Origin: Nonomuraea wenchangensis
Lineage (GTDB): Bacteria > Actinomycetota > Actinomycetes > Streptosporangiales > Streptosporangiaceae
Assembly (NCBI RefSeq): GCF_900111685.1
Contig: NZ_FOHX01000006.1
Span: forward strand, 62,001 to 126,000
Direction of reading: 5' to 3'
Length of the DNA: 64,000 nucleotides
A model generated the notes under the pieces. It did no database searches, was not told the origin of the DNA, and was given only the letters and a program-made list of their open reading frames with translations. The translations under genes and the position numbers were made by a program. Shown here piece after piece: positions 41,687 through 51,236 of this stretch. The first letter of the stretch is position 1. The number at the start of each line of letters is the position of its first letter.

Positions 41687-42994
41687 GTGAAGACCTCTCA
41701 CCGCACCATGGGAGCGGCGCTGACCGTTCTCACGATCGCGGCCCTGACCTCCTGCGGCTCGGGCTCGGACGCCGGCCCGTCCGCCGACGGCACGGTCACG
41801 CTGAAGTTCCTCGTCGACAACAGCCAGGCCACCGTGAGCACCGCCAAGGCGCTCACCGACGCCTTCATGCGGGCCGACCCCACGATCAAGATCGAGACGG
41901 AGATCCGCCCCGGAGGCAGCGAGGGCGACAACATCATCAAGACCCGGCTCTCCACGGGCGACATGTCGGATGTGTTCTGGTACAACTCCGGCTCGCTCCT
42001 CCAGGCGCTCAACCCCGGCCAGACCCTGGTCGACCTGACCGGCGACCCGGCGCTCGCCAACGTGCAGAAGGACTTCCTGCCCGTCGTGAGCCAGGACGGC
42101 AAGGCGTACGGCGTGCCCGCCGGCACCGCCATGGGCGGCGGCATCCTCTACAACCGCAAGGTCTACGACAAGCTCGGCCTGGAGGTGCCCAAGACCTGGG
42201 CCGACTTCATGGCCAACAACGACAAGATCAAGGCCGCCGGGATCGCGCCGGTGATCTCCACGTTCAAGGACACCTGGACCTCGCAGCTCTTCGTGCTCGG
42301 CGACTACTACAACGTGCAGGCCGCCGCGCCGGCCTTCGCGCAGGACTACACGGCCAACAAGGCCAAGTTCGCCACCACGCCGGCCGCCCGCGCGGGCTTC
42401 GACCACCTGGCCGAGGTGCACGCCAAGGGCCTCCTCCAGGAGGGCTTCGGCTCGGCCACCGCCGACCAGGGCATGAAGCTGCTGGTGGAAGGCAAGGGCG
42501 CGCACTACCCGATGCTGAGCGCGCAGGTCCCGCCGCTGGTGGCCACCACGCCGGCCGCCGCCACCGACATCGGCTTCTTCGGCATCCCCGGCGCCGACGC
42601 CGCCAAGAACGGCGCCACGCTCTGGGAGCCGGCCGGCGTCTACATCCCGAAGACCACCGAGAAGCTGGACGCGGCCAAGAAGTTCCTGGCCTTCGTGGCC
42701 TCGCCGGCCGCCGCCGAGGCGATGAACAAGGCCGTCCAGCCGGCCGGGCCCTACCGGATCGAGGGCGCCAAGCTGCCCGACGACGCCATCCAGGTGGCCA
42801 AGGACCTCCAGACGTACGTGGACGAGGGCCGCACCGCGCCCGCCCTGGAGTTCGTCTCCCCGGTGAAGGGCCCGTCGCTGGAGCAGATCACCGTCGCCGT
42901 CGGCTCCGGGCTGACCACGCCCGAGGAGGGCGCCGCCCAGTACGACAAGGACGTCGAGAAGCAGGCCAAGCAGTTGGGGCTCGCGGGGTGGTGA
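41687..42994 (+). CDS. Sugar ABC transporter solute-binding lipoprotein
   Basis: 435 residues from the GTG at 41687 (GGAGG upstream). Signal peptide with lipobox LTSC, Cys23. Family-1 extracellular sugar-binding fold (VTLKFLVDNSQATVSTAKALTDAF; AYGVPAGTAMGGGILYNRKVYDKLG; PAGVYIPKTTEKLDAAKKFLAFV). It delivers an oligosaccharide to the two permeases that follow in overlapping frames. The rhamnosidase at the operon end suggests rhamnose-decorated ligands. Confidence 0.9.
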   Translation: MKTSHRTMGAALTVLTIAALTSCGSGSDAGPSADGTVTLKFLVDNSQATVSTAKALTDAFMRADPTIKIETEIRPGGSEGDNIIKTRLSTGDMSDVFWYNSGSLLQALNPGQTLVDLTGDPALANVQKDFLPVVSQDGKAYGVPAGTAMGGGILYNRKVYDKLGLEVPKTWADFMANNDKIKAAGIAPVISTFKDTWTSQLFVLGDYYNVQAAAPAFAQDYTANKAKFATTPAARAGFDHLAEVHAKGLLQEGFGSATADQGMKLLVEGKGAHYPMLSAQVPPLVATTPAAATDIGFFGIPGADAAKNGATLWEPAGVYIPKTTEKLDAAKKFLAFVASPAAAEAMNKAVQPAGPYRIEGAKLPDDAIQVAKDLQTYVDEGRTAPALEFVSPVKGPSLEQITVAVGSGLTTPEEGAAQYDKDVEKQAKQLGLAGW

Positions 42995-43866
42995 CGGGAC
43001 AGGCCGCCAGGCGCAGGTCGGCGTATCCGTACGCGCTGTACCTGCCGGCCGCCGTCGTGTTCCTGGTGATCTTCCTGGTGCCGACGGTGATGGCGTTCTA
43101 CTTCGCGCTGACCCGCTGGACCCTGTTCGACAGCACCTTCGTCGGCCTGGACAACTTCCGCGACTTCCTCGCCGAGCAGAACCTGCGCGTCGGCTTCGTC
43201 AACACCCTCGTCTACGCCGTGCTCACCAGCGGGCTGAAGGTGGTGCTCGGGCTGCTGCTAGGCGTGCTGCTCACCTCGAAGCTGCGGCTGCGCGGCTTCC
43301 TGCGCTCGGTGGTGTTCTTCCCGACGCTGGTGTCCACGGTCGCGGTCGGCATCACCTTCAGCATGCTGCTCAAGCCACAGACCGGCCTGGTCAACCAGGC
43401 CCTCGCCCTGGTCGGGATCGACGGGCGCGACTGGCTCGGCGACGCCGCCACCGCGCTGCTGTCGGTGGCGCTGGTGGACGTGTGGAAGGGCGTCGGCCTG
43501 GCGACCGTCATCTACATCGCCGGCATCATGTCCATCCCGACCGAGTTCTACCAGGCCGTCGCCGTGGACGGCGGCAGCGCCTGGCACCGCTTCCGGCACA
43601 TCACGCTGCCGCTGAGCTGGCCGGCCACCTACTCGGTGATCATCCTGTCGTTCATCGGCGGGCTGCGCTCGTTCGACCTGATCTGGACGATGACCCGCGG
43701 CGGGCCCGGCTTCACCAGCGACACCATCGCCTCGATCATCTACAAGCAGTACCAGGCCGGCTTCTTCGGCCTGTCCACCGCCGGGAACGTGCTGCTGTTC
43801 CTCATCGTCACGGCCATCGCCGTGCCGCTGAACCACTACCTCGGCAAGAGGCAGGTGGCGATGTGA
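42988..43866 (+). CDS. Sugar ABC transporter permease (MalF/UgpA-like)
   Basis: 292 residues, six membrane segments. The cytoplasmic EAA loop reads FYQAVAVDGGSAWHRFRHITLPLSW, close to the EAA-G consensus that contacts the ATPase. It overlaps the binding-protein stop; the GTG at 42991 would give the usual 4-bp overlap instead of the one at 42988. Confidence 0.92.
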   Translation: MVTGQAARRRSAYPYALYLPAAVVFLVIFLVPTVMAFYFALTRWTLFDSTFVGLDNFRDFLAEQNLRVGFVNTLVYAVLTSGLKVVLGLLLGVLLTSKLRLRGFLRSVVFFPTLVSTVAVGITFSMLLKPQTGLVNQALALVGIDGRDWLGDAATALLSVALVDVWKGVGLATVIYIAGIMSIPTEFYQAVAVDGGSAWHRFRHITLPLSWPATYSVIILSFIGGLRSFDLIWTMTRGGPGFTSDTIASIIYKQYQAGFFGLSTAGNVLLFLIVTAIAVPLNHYLGKRQVAM

Positions 43867-44693
43867 GAGAGGGCATTCGCAGGCTCGGCGTGGAGGCGGT
43901 CGTGCTGGTCGCGGCCACCGTGATCTTCCTGATCCCCTTCGCGCTCATGCTGCTGACCGCGGTCAAGGACCAGACGCAGGCCGTCGATCTCGACTTCGCC
44001 TGGCCGACGAGCTGGCCCGTCGTGGAGAACTTCATGGCGGTCGTCGAGGCCCGCGACTACGTGCTGCTGCGCGCCTACGTCAACAGCACCGTCATCACGG
44101 TCGCCTCGGTCACGCTGCTGGTGATCTTCGCCGCGATGGCCGCGTTCGTGCTGCAGCGCCGGCCGGGCAGGGTCGCCAGGGCCGCCGACTTCCTGGTGCT
44201 GTCCGGGCTGATCATCCCGCCCGCGGTGGTGCCGACCATCTGGCTGCTGCAGGCGCTCGGCCTGTTCAAGACGCTGCCCGGGATGATCCTGGCCGAGGTG
44301 GCCTTCCACCTGTCGTTCGCGATGCTGCTGTTCCGGGCGTTCGTCGCGGCGATCCCGCGCGAGCTGGACGAGGCCGCCCAGATCGACGGCTGCACCGGCT
44401 TCCGGCTCTTCTTCCGGGTGATCTTCCCGCTGCTGCGGCCGGTGACGATCACCGTGATCCTGGTCAGCTCGGTCAACATCTTCAACGACTTCGTCAACCC
44501 GCTCTACCTGCTGCCCGGTGACGAGAACGCCACCGTGCAGGTCACCCTCTACAACTTCCAGAGCCAGTACAACACGCAGTGGAACCTGCTGTTCATGGAC
44601 ATCGTGCTGATCACGATCCCGCCGCTGCTGCTGTTCGTCTTCTTCAACCGCAAGATCGTCGCCGGCATGACGGCCGGCGCCATCAAGGGATGA
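43863..44693 (+). CDS. Sugar ABC transporter permease (MalG/UgpE-like)
   Basis: 276 residues from the GTG at 43863, overlapping the MalF-type stop (GTGA). Six membrane segments; EAA loop LDEAAQIDGCTGFRLFFRVIFPLL. No ATPase gene is in the operon, so a shared multiple-sugar ATPase (MsiK type) elsewhere must power it. The rhamnosidase gene starts 1 bp after its stop. Confidence 0.92.
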   Translation: MREGIRRLGVEAVVLVAATVIFLIPFALMLLTAVKDQTQAVDLDFAWPTSWPVVENFMAVVEARDYVLLRAYVNSTVITVASVTLLVIFAAMAAFVLQRRPGRVARAADFLVLSGLIIPPAVVPTIWLLQALGLFKTLPGMILAEVAFHLSFAMLLFRAFVAAIPRELDEAAQIDGCTGFRLFFRVIFPLLRPVTITVILVSSVNIFNDFVNPLYLLPGDENATVQVTLYNFQSQYNTQWNLLFMDIVLITIPPLLLFVFFNRKIVAGMTAGAIKG

Positions 44694-44694
44694 C

Positions 44695-47322
44695 ATGACC
44701 TCTCTGCACGTTTCCGCACCTTCCTTCGAACACCACCGCGACCCGCTCGGCGTCGGCGAGCCCGAGCCGCGCCTGTCCTGGACCGTCACCACGGACCTGC
44801 GGGACTGGGTCCAGCGGGCGTACGAGATCGAGCTCGGCGACGGCTTCACCACCGGCCGCGTCGAGTCCGCGGAGTCGGTGCTGGTGCCCTGGCCTGGGCC
44901 GGCGCTCGGCTCGCGGCAGCGGCGCGGCGCGCGGGTGCGCGTGCACGGCGCGGACGGCTCGGCCAGCGAATGGAGCGAGTGGTCGTACGTGGAGGCCGGG
45001 CTGCTGGAGCCGGCCGACTGGCGGGCCTCGGCCGCCGCGCCGCCGGCGGAGCTCCTGGGCCCGCCCGACGGCCCCGCGCTGCTGCTGCGCCGCGAGTTCA
45101 CCCTGCGCGGCCCGGTCGAGCGGGCCCGCCTGTACGTCACCGCGCACGGCCTGTACGAGGCCGAGCTCAACGGCCAGGTGATCGGCGACGACGTGCTCGC
45201 CCCCGGCTGGAGCAGCTACGGCCACCGCCTGCGCTACCGCACGCACGACGTCACCGCCCTGCTCCAGGAGGGCCCCAACGCCATCGGCGCCACCCTCGCC
45301 GACGGCTGGTACCGGGGGCGCGTCGGCTTCCGCGAGGGCAGGACCGGCCTCTACGGCGACCGCACCGCCCTCATCGCCCAACTGGAGATCACCTACGCGG
45401 GCGGCGGCACGGAGACCGTGGTCACCGACGGCTCCTGGCGCTGCGCGCCCGGCCCGGTCACCGCCGCCGGCCTGTACGACGGCGAGCACCACGACGCCCG
45501 CCTGGAGCCGGCCGGCTGGTCGCGGCCCGGCTTCGACGACTCGGCCTGGACGCCCGCCGACGCGCTCCCCCACGACGCCTCGCTGCTGGTCGCCCCCACG
45601 GGCCCGCCCGTGCGCCGCATCGAGACGCTGGCCCCGGCCGAGGTCCTGACCGGCCCGTCCGGCGAGACCATCCTCGACTTCGGCCAGAACTTCGCCGGCC
45701 GGCTGCGCATCCGCGTCCAGGGCCCGGCCGGGCACACCGTCACCCTGCGCCACGCCGAGGTGCTGGAGGACGGCGCGCTCGCGCTGCGCCCGCTGCGCAA
45801 CGCCGCCGCCCTCGACCGCTACACGCTGCGCGGCGACGCCGGCGGCGAGGAGTGGGAGCCGCGCTTCACCACCCACGGCTTCCGCTACGCGCAGATCGAC
45901 GGCTGGCCCGGCGACCTGGACCCGGGCGACGTCGTGGCCGTGGTCTGCCACACCGACCTGCGGCCCATCGGCGACTTCGACAGCTCGGACCCGCTGCTCG
46001 ACCGGCTGCACGCCAACGTGCGCTGGAGCATGCGCGGCAACTACGTCGACCTGCCCACCGACTGCCCGCAGCGTGACGAGCGGCTCGGCTGGACCGGCGA
46101 CATCCAGGTCTTCGCCCCGGCCGCCGCCTTCCTCTACGACTGCGCGGGGGCGCTGTCCTCCTGGCTCGCCGACCTCGCCGCCGAGCAGGCCGAGCACGGC
46201 ACCGTGCCGCCGTACGTGCCGTGGGTGCCGCTGATGTTCCCGCCCGAGCCCACCGCCGCCTGGGGCGACGCGGCGGTGCTCGTGCCGTGGACGTTGTACG
46301 AGCGCACCGGCGACCTCGGCGTGCTGCGCGCCCAATACGCCAGCATGACGGCCTGGGTGGACCAGGTGACCGGGCTCGCCGGCGAGGACCACCTGTGGGA
46401 CGAGGGCTTCCAGTTCGGCGACTGGCTCGACCCGGCCGCGCCGCCGGACGACCCGGGACGGGCGCGCACGGACCACGCGCTGGTGGCGACCGCGTACCAC
46501 GCCTGGTCGGCGCGGGTGGTCGCGGACACGGCCGCGCTGCTCGGCCACGACGGCGACGCCGACCGCTACGGGAAGCTGGCCGAGGAGGTGCGGGCGGCCT
46601 TCCGCCGCGAGTTCGTCACCCCGTCGGGCCGGCTCGCCTGCGACACCCAGACCGCCTACGCCCTGGCCCTCCGCCTGGACCTGCTCGACGGGGCCGGGCA
46701 GCGGGAGCGGGCCGGGCGGCGGCTGGCCGAGCTGGTCGCCGCCGACGGCCACCGGATCGGCACCGGGTTCGTCGGGACGCCGCTGATCTGCGACGCGCTG
46801 GCCTCGGTGGGCGCGTACGCCGGCCTTTACGGGCTGCTCCTCCAGAGAAGCTGCCCGTCGTGGTTGTACCCGGTGACGATGGGGGCGACCACGATCTGGG
46901 AGCGGTGGGACAGCCTGCTGCCCGACGGATCGGTCAACCCGGGCGAGATGACCTCCTTCAACCACTACGCGCTGGGGGCGGTCGCCGACTTCCTGCACCG
47001 CACCGTCGCCGGCCTCGCCCCGGGCGCGCCCGGTTACCGGGAGCTGCTGGTGCGGCCCCAGCCGGGCGGCGGGCTGTCGCGGGCGCGGGCCACGCTGGAC
47101 ACGCCGTACGGGCGGGCCGAGGCCGGCTGGTCCCGCGCGGCCGGCCGCCTGGAGCTGCGCGTGGTCGTCCCCCCGAACACGACCGCCACCGTCCACCTCC
47201 CGGAGGACGACGAGGAGGGCGGGCCGATCGTCGTCGGCTCCGGCGAGCACGTCTTCTCCTGCGCCTTCCGCGATCCGGCCGACGACCCGGCGCCGCCCGC
47301 GCCGCCCGCCCGCCTGCCGTAA
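44695..47322 (+). CDS. Alpha-L-rhamnosidase, glycoside hydrolase family 78, intracellular
   Basis: 875 residues. N-terminal beta domains (EHHRDPLGVGEPEPRLSWTV; FTLRGPVERARLYVTAHGLYEAELNG), then the (alpha/alpha)6 catalytic domain with DCPQRDERLGWTGD at 456-469, which holds the general-acid region, and IWERWDSLLPDGS and TSFNHYALGAVADF further on. C-terminal beta-sandwich. No signal peptide, so it removes terminal rhamnose inside the cell after import by the upstream transporter. Length is normal for GH78. Confidence 0.93.
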   Translation: MTSLHVSAPSFEHHRDPLGVGEPEPRLSWTVTTDLRDWVQRAYEIELGDGFTTGRVESAESVLVPWPGPALGSRQRRGARVRVHGADGSASEWSEWSYVEAGLLEPADWRASAAAPPAELLGPPDGPALLLRREFTLRGPVERARLYVTAHGLYEAELNGQVIGDDVLAPGWSSYGHRLRYRTHDVTALLQEGPNAIGATLADGWYRGRVGFREGRTGLYGDRTALIAQLEITYAGGGTETVVTDGSWRCAPGPVTAAGLYDGEHHDARLEPAGWSRPGFDDSAWTPADALPHDASLLVAPTGPPVRRIETLAPAEVLTGPSGETILDFGQNFAGRLRIRVQGPAGHTVTLRHAEVLEDGALALRPLRNAAALDRYTLRGDAGGEEWEPRFTTHGFRYAQIDGWPGDLDPGDVVAVVCHTDLRPIGDFDSSDPLLDRLHANVRWSMRGNYVDLPTDCPQRDERLGWTGDIQVFAPAAAFLYDCAGALSSWLADLAAEQAEHGTVPPYVPWVPLMFPPEPTAAWGDAAVLVPWTLYERTGDLGVLRAQYASMTAWVDQVTGLAGEDHLWDEGFQFGDWLDPAAPPDDPGRARTDHALVATAYHAWSARVVADTAALLGHDGDADRYGKLAEEVRAAFRREFVTPSGRLACDTQTAYALALRLDLLDGAGQRERAGRRLAELVAADGHRIGTGFVGTPLICDALASVGAYAGLYGLLLQRSCPSWLYPVTMGATTIWERWDSLLPDGSVNPGEMTSFNHYALGAVADFLHRTVAGLAPGAPGYRELLVRPQPGGGLSRARATLDTPYGRAEAGWSRAAGRLELRVVVPPNTTATVHLPEDDEEGGPIVVGSGEHVFSCAFRDPADDPAPPAPPARLP

Positions 47323-47388
47323 AAACCCCGTCACCCACTGCCCCGCCCATCATGGAAATCTCATGAAGGCCGCTTAGAGTGCGTCCCT

Positions 47389-48378
47389 GTGTTAATGCAA
47401 GAGGTGACGGGCGGGGCCGCCGCGCCGTCCCGGCCCCGCCGGCGGTGGGCGGGACGGCTGGTCGCGGCGGTGTCCCTGGTGTTCGCGGCGGGGACGGCCG
47501 TGCGGCTCGGCGGCCTGGAGTCCGGGGCGCTGCTGGTGCCGCTGGTCTCGTTCACGCCGTACTTCGCGCCGGCCGCGCTGCTGACGCTGGGGCTGGCGGC
47601 GGCCGTACGGAGCAGGACGGCGATCGCCGTCATGCTGGCCGTGTGCGTCTGCCTGGCCTGGTGCGTCCTCCCGCGCGCCGTCGCGTCGGCGGCGCCGGCG
47701 GAGGGGCGGCCGCTGCGGCTGCTGACGGCCAACCTCAACGGTGGACGCGCCGACGCCGAGACGGTCGTCGGCCTGGTCCGCGCCCATGACGTGGACGTGC
47801 TGAGCCTCCAGGAGCTCACCTTCGCCGAGCAGGAGCGGCTGCGGGCGGCCGGGCTGGAGAGCCTGCTGCCGTACCAGGTGGCCAGGCCGGCGACCTGGGG
47901 GCCGGTGGGCAGCGGCCTGTACGCCCGCTACCCACTGCGCGAGCGCACCGGGCTGTTCCAGCCGGTCGGGCACCACATGCCGGTGGCCGAGGTGGCGCTG
48001 CCCGGCGGCCAGGCGGTCGAGGTGGTCGTCGTGCACCCGGTCGCGCCGGTCCCCTCGACCGTGCCCGAGTGGCACGCGGGGGTGGCCACGCTGCCGCCCG
48101 CGCCGTCCACCGGGCCGCCGCGCATCCTGGCCGGCGACTTCAACGCGACGCTGGACCACGCGGTGTTCCGCGGGCTGCTGGACACCGGCTACACCGACGC
48201 CGCCGCGGCGACCGGCCAGGGGCTCGTGCCGACCTGGCCGATGCGCCGGATCCCGCCGCTCGTGGCCATCGACCACGTGCTCACCGACGGCCGCGCGGGG
48301 GCGGTCGCCGTACGGATCCACGATCTTCCCGGCTCCGACCACCGTGCGCTCTTCGCGGACCTGCGGGTGCGCGGATGA
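47389..48378 (+). CDS. Membrane-anchored endonuclease/exonuclease/phosphatase (EEP) family protein
   Basis: 329 residues from GTG 47389 (an ATG at 47395 is possible). Three N-terminal membrane segments (about 22-102), then an EEP domain: LLTANLNGGRAD, LSLQELTFAE with the metal-binding Glu, VHPVAP, ILAGDFNATLDH and a C-terminal GSDHRALFADL (Asp-His). The active site faces outside in this topology. Relatives cleave DNA, phosphoinositides or sphingomyelin; the substrate is open. No operon partner. Confidence 0.85.
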   Translation: MLMQEVTGGAAAPSRPRRRWAGRLVAAVSLVFAAGTAVRLGGLESGALLVPLVSFTPYFAPAALLTLGLAAAVRSRTAIAVMLAVCVCLAWCVLPRAVASAAPAEGRPLRLLTANLNGGRADAETVVGLVRAHDVDVLSLQELTFAEQERLRAAGLESLLPYQVARPATWGPVGSGLYARYPLRERTGLFQPVGHHMPVAEVALPGGQAVEVVVVHPVAPVPSTVPEWHAGVATLPPAPSTGPPRILAGDFNATLDHAVFRGLLDTGYTDAAAATGQGLVPTWPMRRIPPLVAIDHVLTDGRAGAVAVRIHDLPGSDHRALFADLRVRG

Positions 48379-48479
48379 GCCGCCCACCGGTGCGTGCCGC
48401 CGAGCAGATCCGGGATCCCCGCACGGGCTCCGCCGTGCGATGCTCTCAACGACAAATCATCAGAAACGGGTGGATCTAG

Positions 48480-49865
48480 GTGGCTGCGGACAGCGGGAAG
48501 ACGATGTGGAGGCGGCCGGCAGGGGTGATCGCCGCGGTCGCGCTGGCGGTGATCGTCGCCGGATGCGGCTCCGGCGACGGCGGCGACGGCGCGGCCCCCG
48601 AGACCGGGCAGCCCAGGCCGGGAGCGACCGCCGAGGCGAGCGCGCCCCCGCAACCGTCCGGCGAGGCCAAACCGCCGGCGGTGGACCCGGGCTGGCCGCG
48701 CTGGGGCTTCACCCACACCGGCACCAGCGCCAACAACATCAACCCGCGCTTCGAGCAGGCCGTCGCCCGCTCGCTCTCGCAGACCCCCATGCTGCAGAAC
48801 CAGCACATCATGGGCTTCGGCGCGCTCAACCCGCAGCCCCGCCGCCAGGAGTTCTTCTGGGAGGACCTGGACAGCCGCACGGGCTTCATGAAGGCGTCCG
48901 GCGGCACCCAGGTCATCACCCTGTGCTGCGCCCCCGACTGGATGAAGGGCGGCCCCGAGGGCCCGACCTCCGAGGAGGGCTGGGCCGAGCACCTGGAGGA
49001 CGCCCCCTACCCGGAGCACTTCGACGACTTCGCCAGACTGGCCGCCACGGTCGCCGAGCGCTACCGCGACGTCGAGTACTTCATGGTCTGGAACGAGTTC
49101 AAGGGCTTCTGGAAGAACCACTCCAAGCCCGCCGACTACAAGGGCTACACGCAGCTCTACAACAAGGTCTACGACGCGGTGAAGGCGGTCCGCCCCGACG
49201 CCAAGGTCGGCGGCCCGTACCTCGGCTTCGACAGCAACAAGGGCGGCCGCTCGGAGCTGCGCGGCGACTGGGGCGTGGTCAACCAGAACGTCCTCGACGC
49301 CTTCAACTACTGGTTCGAGCACAAGAAGGGCGCCGACTTCATCGTCGTGGACGGCGCCTCCCCGACCGACGCCCACGAGCTGATGCCCGACGAGTTCGGC
49401 GCGCTGAGCAAGTTCAGCGCGGTCACCACCTGGCTGCGCGAGAAGACCGGCGACATGCCGATCTGGTGGTCGGAGTGGTACTTCCAGCCCGAGGACGGCA
49501 CCACCTGGCCGGAGAACAAGCGCCTTGCCGTGCAGGCCGCCTCGATGATGGAGTTCGCGCGCAGCGGCGCCGCCACCGCCCTCTACTGGAACCCGCAAAC
49601 CAAGGACGCCGCCTGCAACGGCTGCCTGTGGGACCCGCGCACCGGCGCGCCGTCCGCCACGCAGCGGCTGGTCGAGAACTTCGTGAAGTGGTTCCCCGCC
49701 GGGGCGAAGCTGGACGAGGTCGCCTCCTCCGACCCGAAGGTCCGGGTGCTGGCCCAGCCGGAGCAGGTGGTGCTGGTCAACACCTCGAACGCGGCGGCCA
49801 CCACGGAGGTGGACGGCAAGGAGTACGAGCTGAAGCCGTACGAGGTCAGGTGGAGCTCCCGCTGA
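48480..49865 (+). CDS. GH39-like (clan GH-A) glycosidase lipoprotein
   Basis: 461 residues from the GTG at 48480. Lipobox VAGC with Cys29, then a low-complexity Gly/Ala/Pro linker to about residue 65. The catalytic barrel has the acid/base Glu206 in FMVWNEFKGFW and the nucleophile Glu332 in MPIWWSEWYF, the spacing and context of GH39 beta-xylosidase-type enzymes. A C-terminal beta domain begins near residue 400 (VLAQPEQVVLVNTSNAA). Probably cell-surface, trimming xylosides or related glycosides. It is convergent with the PP2C gene. Confidence 0.75.
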   Translation: MAADSGKTMWRRPAGVIAAVALAVIVAGCGSGDGGDGAAPETGQPRPGATAEASAPPQPSGEAKPPAVDPGWPRWGFTHTGTSANNINPRFEQAVARSLSQTPMLQNQHIMGFGALNPQPRRQEFFWEDLDSRTGFMKASGGTQVITLCCAPDWMKGGPEGPTSEEGWAEHLEDAPYPEHFDDFARLAATVAERYRDVEYFMVWNEFKGFWKNHSKPADYKGYTQLYNKVYDAVKAVRPDAKVGGPYLGFDSNKGGRSELRGDWGVVNQNVLDAFNYWFEHKKGADFIVVDGASPTDAHELMPDEFGALSKFSAVTTWLREKTGDMPIWWSEWYFQPEDGTTWPENKRLAVQAASMMEFARSGAATALYWNPQTKDAACNGCLWDPRTGAPSATQRLVENFVKWFPAGAKLDEVASSDPKVRVLAQPEQVVLVNTSNAAATTEVDGKEYELKPYEVRWSSR

Positions 49866-49887
49866 CCTTCGGCGGTCGCGGCGGACG

Positions 49888-51189
49888 TCAGGGCGGGGAC
49901 TGAGGGCGCCACTCGACGAGCAGGACCGTCGCGTCGTCCTGGAGCCAGCCGCGCTGGTGGTCGAGGATCGCGTTGATCAGGCGGCGCAGGGTCTCGGGCG
50001 CGGACACGCCGTCGGCCTCGCGCTTGATGACGAAGTCGATGAACCGCTCCAGCCCGAACCGCTCCCCCTGCGGGTCCTGGGCCTCGATGACGCCGTCGGT
50101 GTAGAGGAGCAGCCGGTCGCCGGGTTCGAGCTGGTAGCGGCCCGGTTCGGCGGGCAGGCCCAGGCCGAGCCCCATCGGGGTGCCGAACGCGGCGTCGAGG
50201 GTGGCGACGAGCTGGCCGCGGCGCAGCACCACCGGCGGGGGATGCCCCCGGTTGGCCCACACCAGCCGGCCCGTCCGGGTGTCCAGGTCGGCGAGGACGC
50301 CGGTCGCGAAGCGGGTGGTGACGAACTGCCGGGCGATGGCGTCGTCCACGGCCTCCCCCGCGGCCAGCACGTCGGCGCCCTCGCGGCGGTGCTTGCGCCA
50401 GCAGCCGACCGCGATGGTGGCGGTCAGCCCGGCCGAGGTGTCGTGGCCCATCGCGTCGAAGATCGACAGCCGGAGCACGTCGCCGTTGAGCGCGAAGTCG
50501 AAGGCGTCGCCGCCCACCTCGTACGCGGGCTCCAGCGCCGCGCTGACCACCACCCGGTCGTTGGCGAAGGTCCCGCCGGGCATCAGGTTCCACAGCACCT
50601 CGGCGGACAGGGCCATCGGCCGGGTGCGGACGAGCTGGGCGTAGACGTCGCTGAACGCGCGCTTGCTCTGTACGAGCAGGGTGACCAGGCCGGCCAGCCG
50701 GGTGAGGCGCGTGAGGACGTCCGCGTCGGAGTGCGGCACGATCACGCCGATCACGCCGAGGCGTTCGGTGCCGCTGAGCAGCGGCGCCCACAGCCGGCGC
50801 GGCCCCTCCTCCGTGACGGGCTCGGCGGGCTCGGCCGCGACGGTGGCGGTGCGGGCCTGCACCGGCTCCATCGTGCGGAAGGCCAGGCCGGGGACCGTCG
50901 TGTCGATCGGGACGCGGTCGAGCGGGGCACCGGTCTCGTCGCGCTGGCCCGGCAGCGGGAGCAGGAACTGCTGCTGGAGGTCGGCGACGTACAGCATGGG
51001 GTGGGCGAGCCCGGCGCGGCCGGCGTGCTCGGTGACGAGCGCCGGCAGGTCCTCCAGCGAGGCCGGTGGGCCGGCGCGCAGCAGCGCGCCGAGCATCCCC
51101 TCACAGACCTCGCCGTCGCCGGTCCCGCCGCCGATCCCGTCGCTGGTCCCGTCGCCGTCCTCGACGCCCGGGTCCCCGTCGCCCCGCAT
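49888..51189 (-). CDS. PP2C/SpoIIE-type serine phosphatase with GAF-like sensor
   Basis: 433 residues from the ATG at 51189; a GTG at 51210 is possible. Residues about 50-190 look like a GAF domain (LAHPMLYVADLQQQFLLPL; RRLWAPLLSGTERLGVIGVI). Residues about 215-430 are SpoIIE/RsbU phosphatase with metal-binding EVGGDAFDF, FDAMGHDTSAGL, GHPPPVVLRRG, LLLYTDGVIEA and QDDATVLLVE. Such enzymes dephosphorylate STAS anti-sigma antagonists and release SigB/SigF-type factors. A low-complexity Asp/Gly run precedes the sensor. Its partner in this genome is unknown. Confidence 0.88.
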   Translation of the reverse strand: MRGDGDPGVEDGDGTSDGIGGGTGDGEVCEGMLGALLRAGPPASLEDLPALVTEHAGRAGLAHPMLYVADLQQQFLLPLPGQRDETGAPLDRVPIDTTVPGLAFRTMEPVQARTATVAAEPAEPVTEEGPRRLWAPLLSGTERLGVIGVIVPHSDADVLTRLTRLAGLVTLLVQSKRAFSDVYAQLVRTRPMALSAEVLWNLMPGGTFANDRVVVSAALEPAYEVGGDAFDFALNGDVLRLSIFDAMGHDTSAGLTATIAVGCWRKHRREGADVLAAGEAVDDAIARQFVTTRFATGVLADLDTRTGRLVWANRGHPPPVVLRRGQLVATLDAAFGTPMGLGLGLPAEPGRYQLEPGDRLLLYTDGVIEAQDPQGERFGLERFIDFVIKREADGVSAPETLRRLINAILDHQRGWLQDDATVLLVEWRPQSPP

Positions 51190-51209
51190 GACGCCCCACC
51201 CCCCGATCA

Positions 51210-51224
51210 CCGGGTCCTACCCGG
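51210..51224. terminator. Small hairpin CCGGGT-CCT-ACCCGG
   Basis: A 6-bp stem with a 3-base loop between the LacI stop and the phosphatase start, followed on both sides by GC-rich sequence. It may weakly terminate the GH3-LacI transcript. Confidence 0.35.
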
Positions 51225-51236
51225 GCGGGGCGTCAC

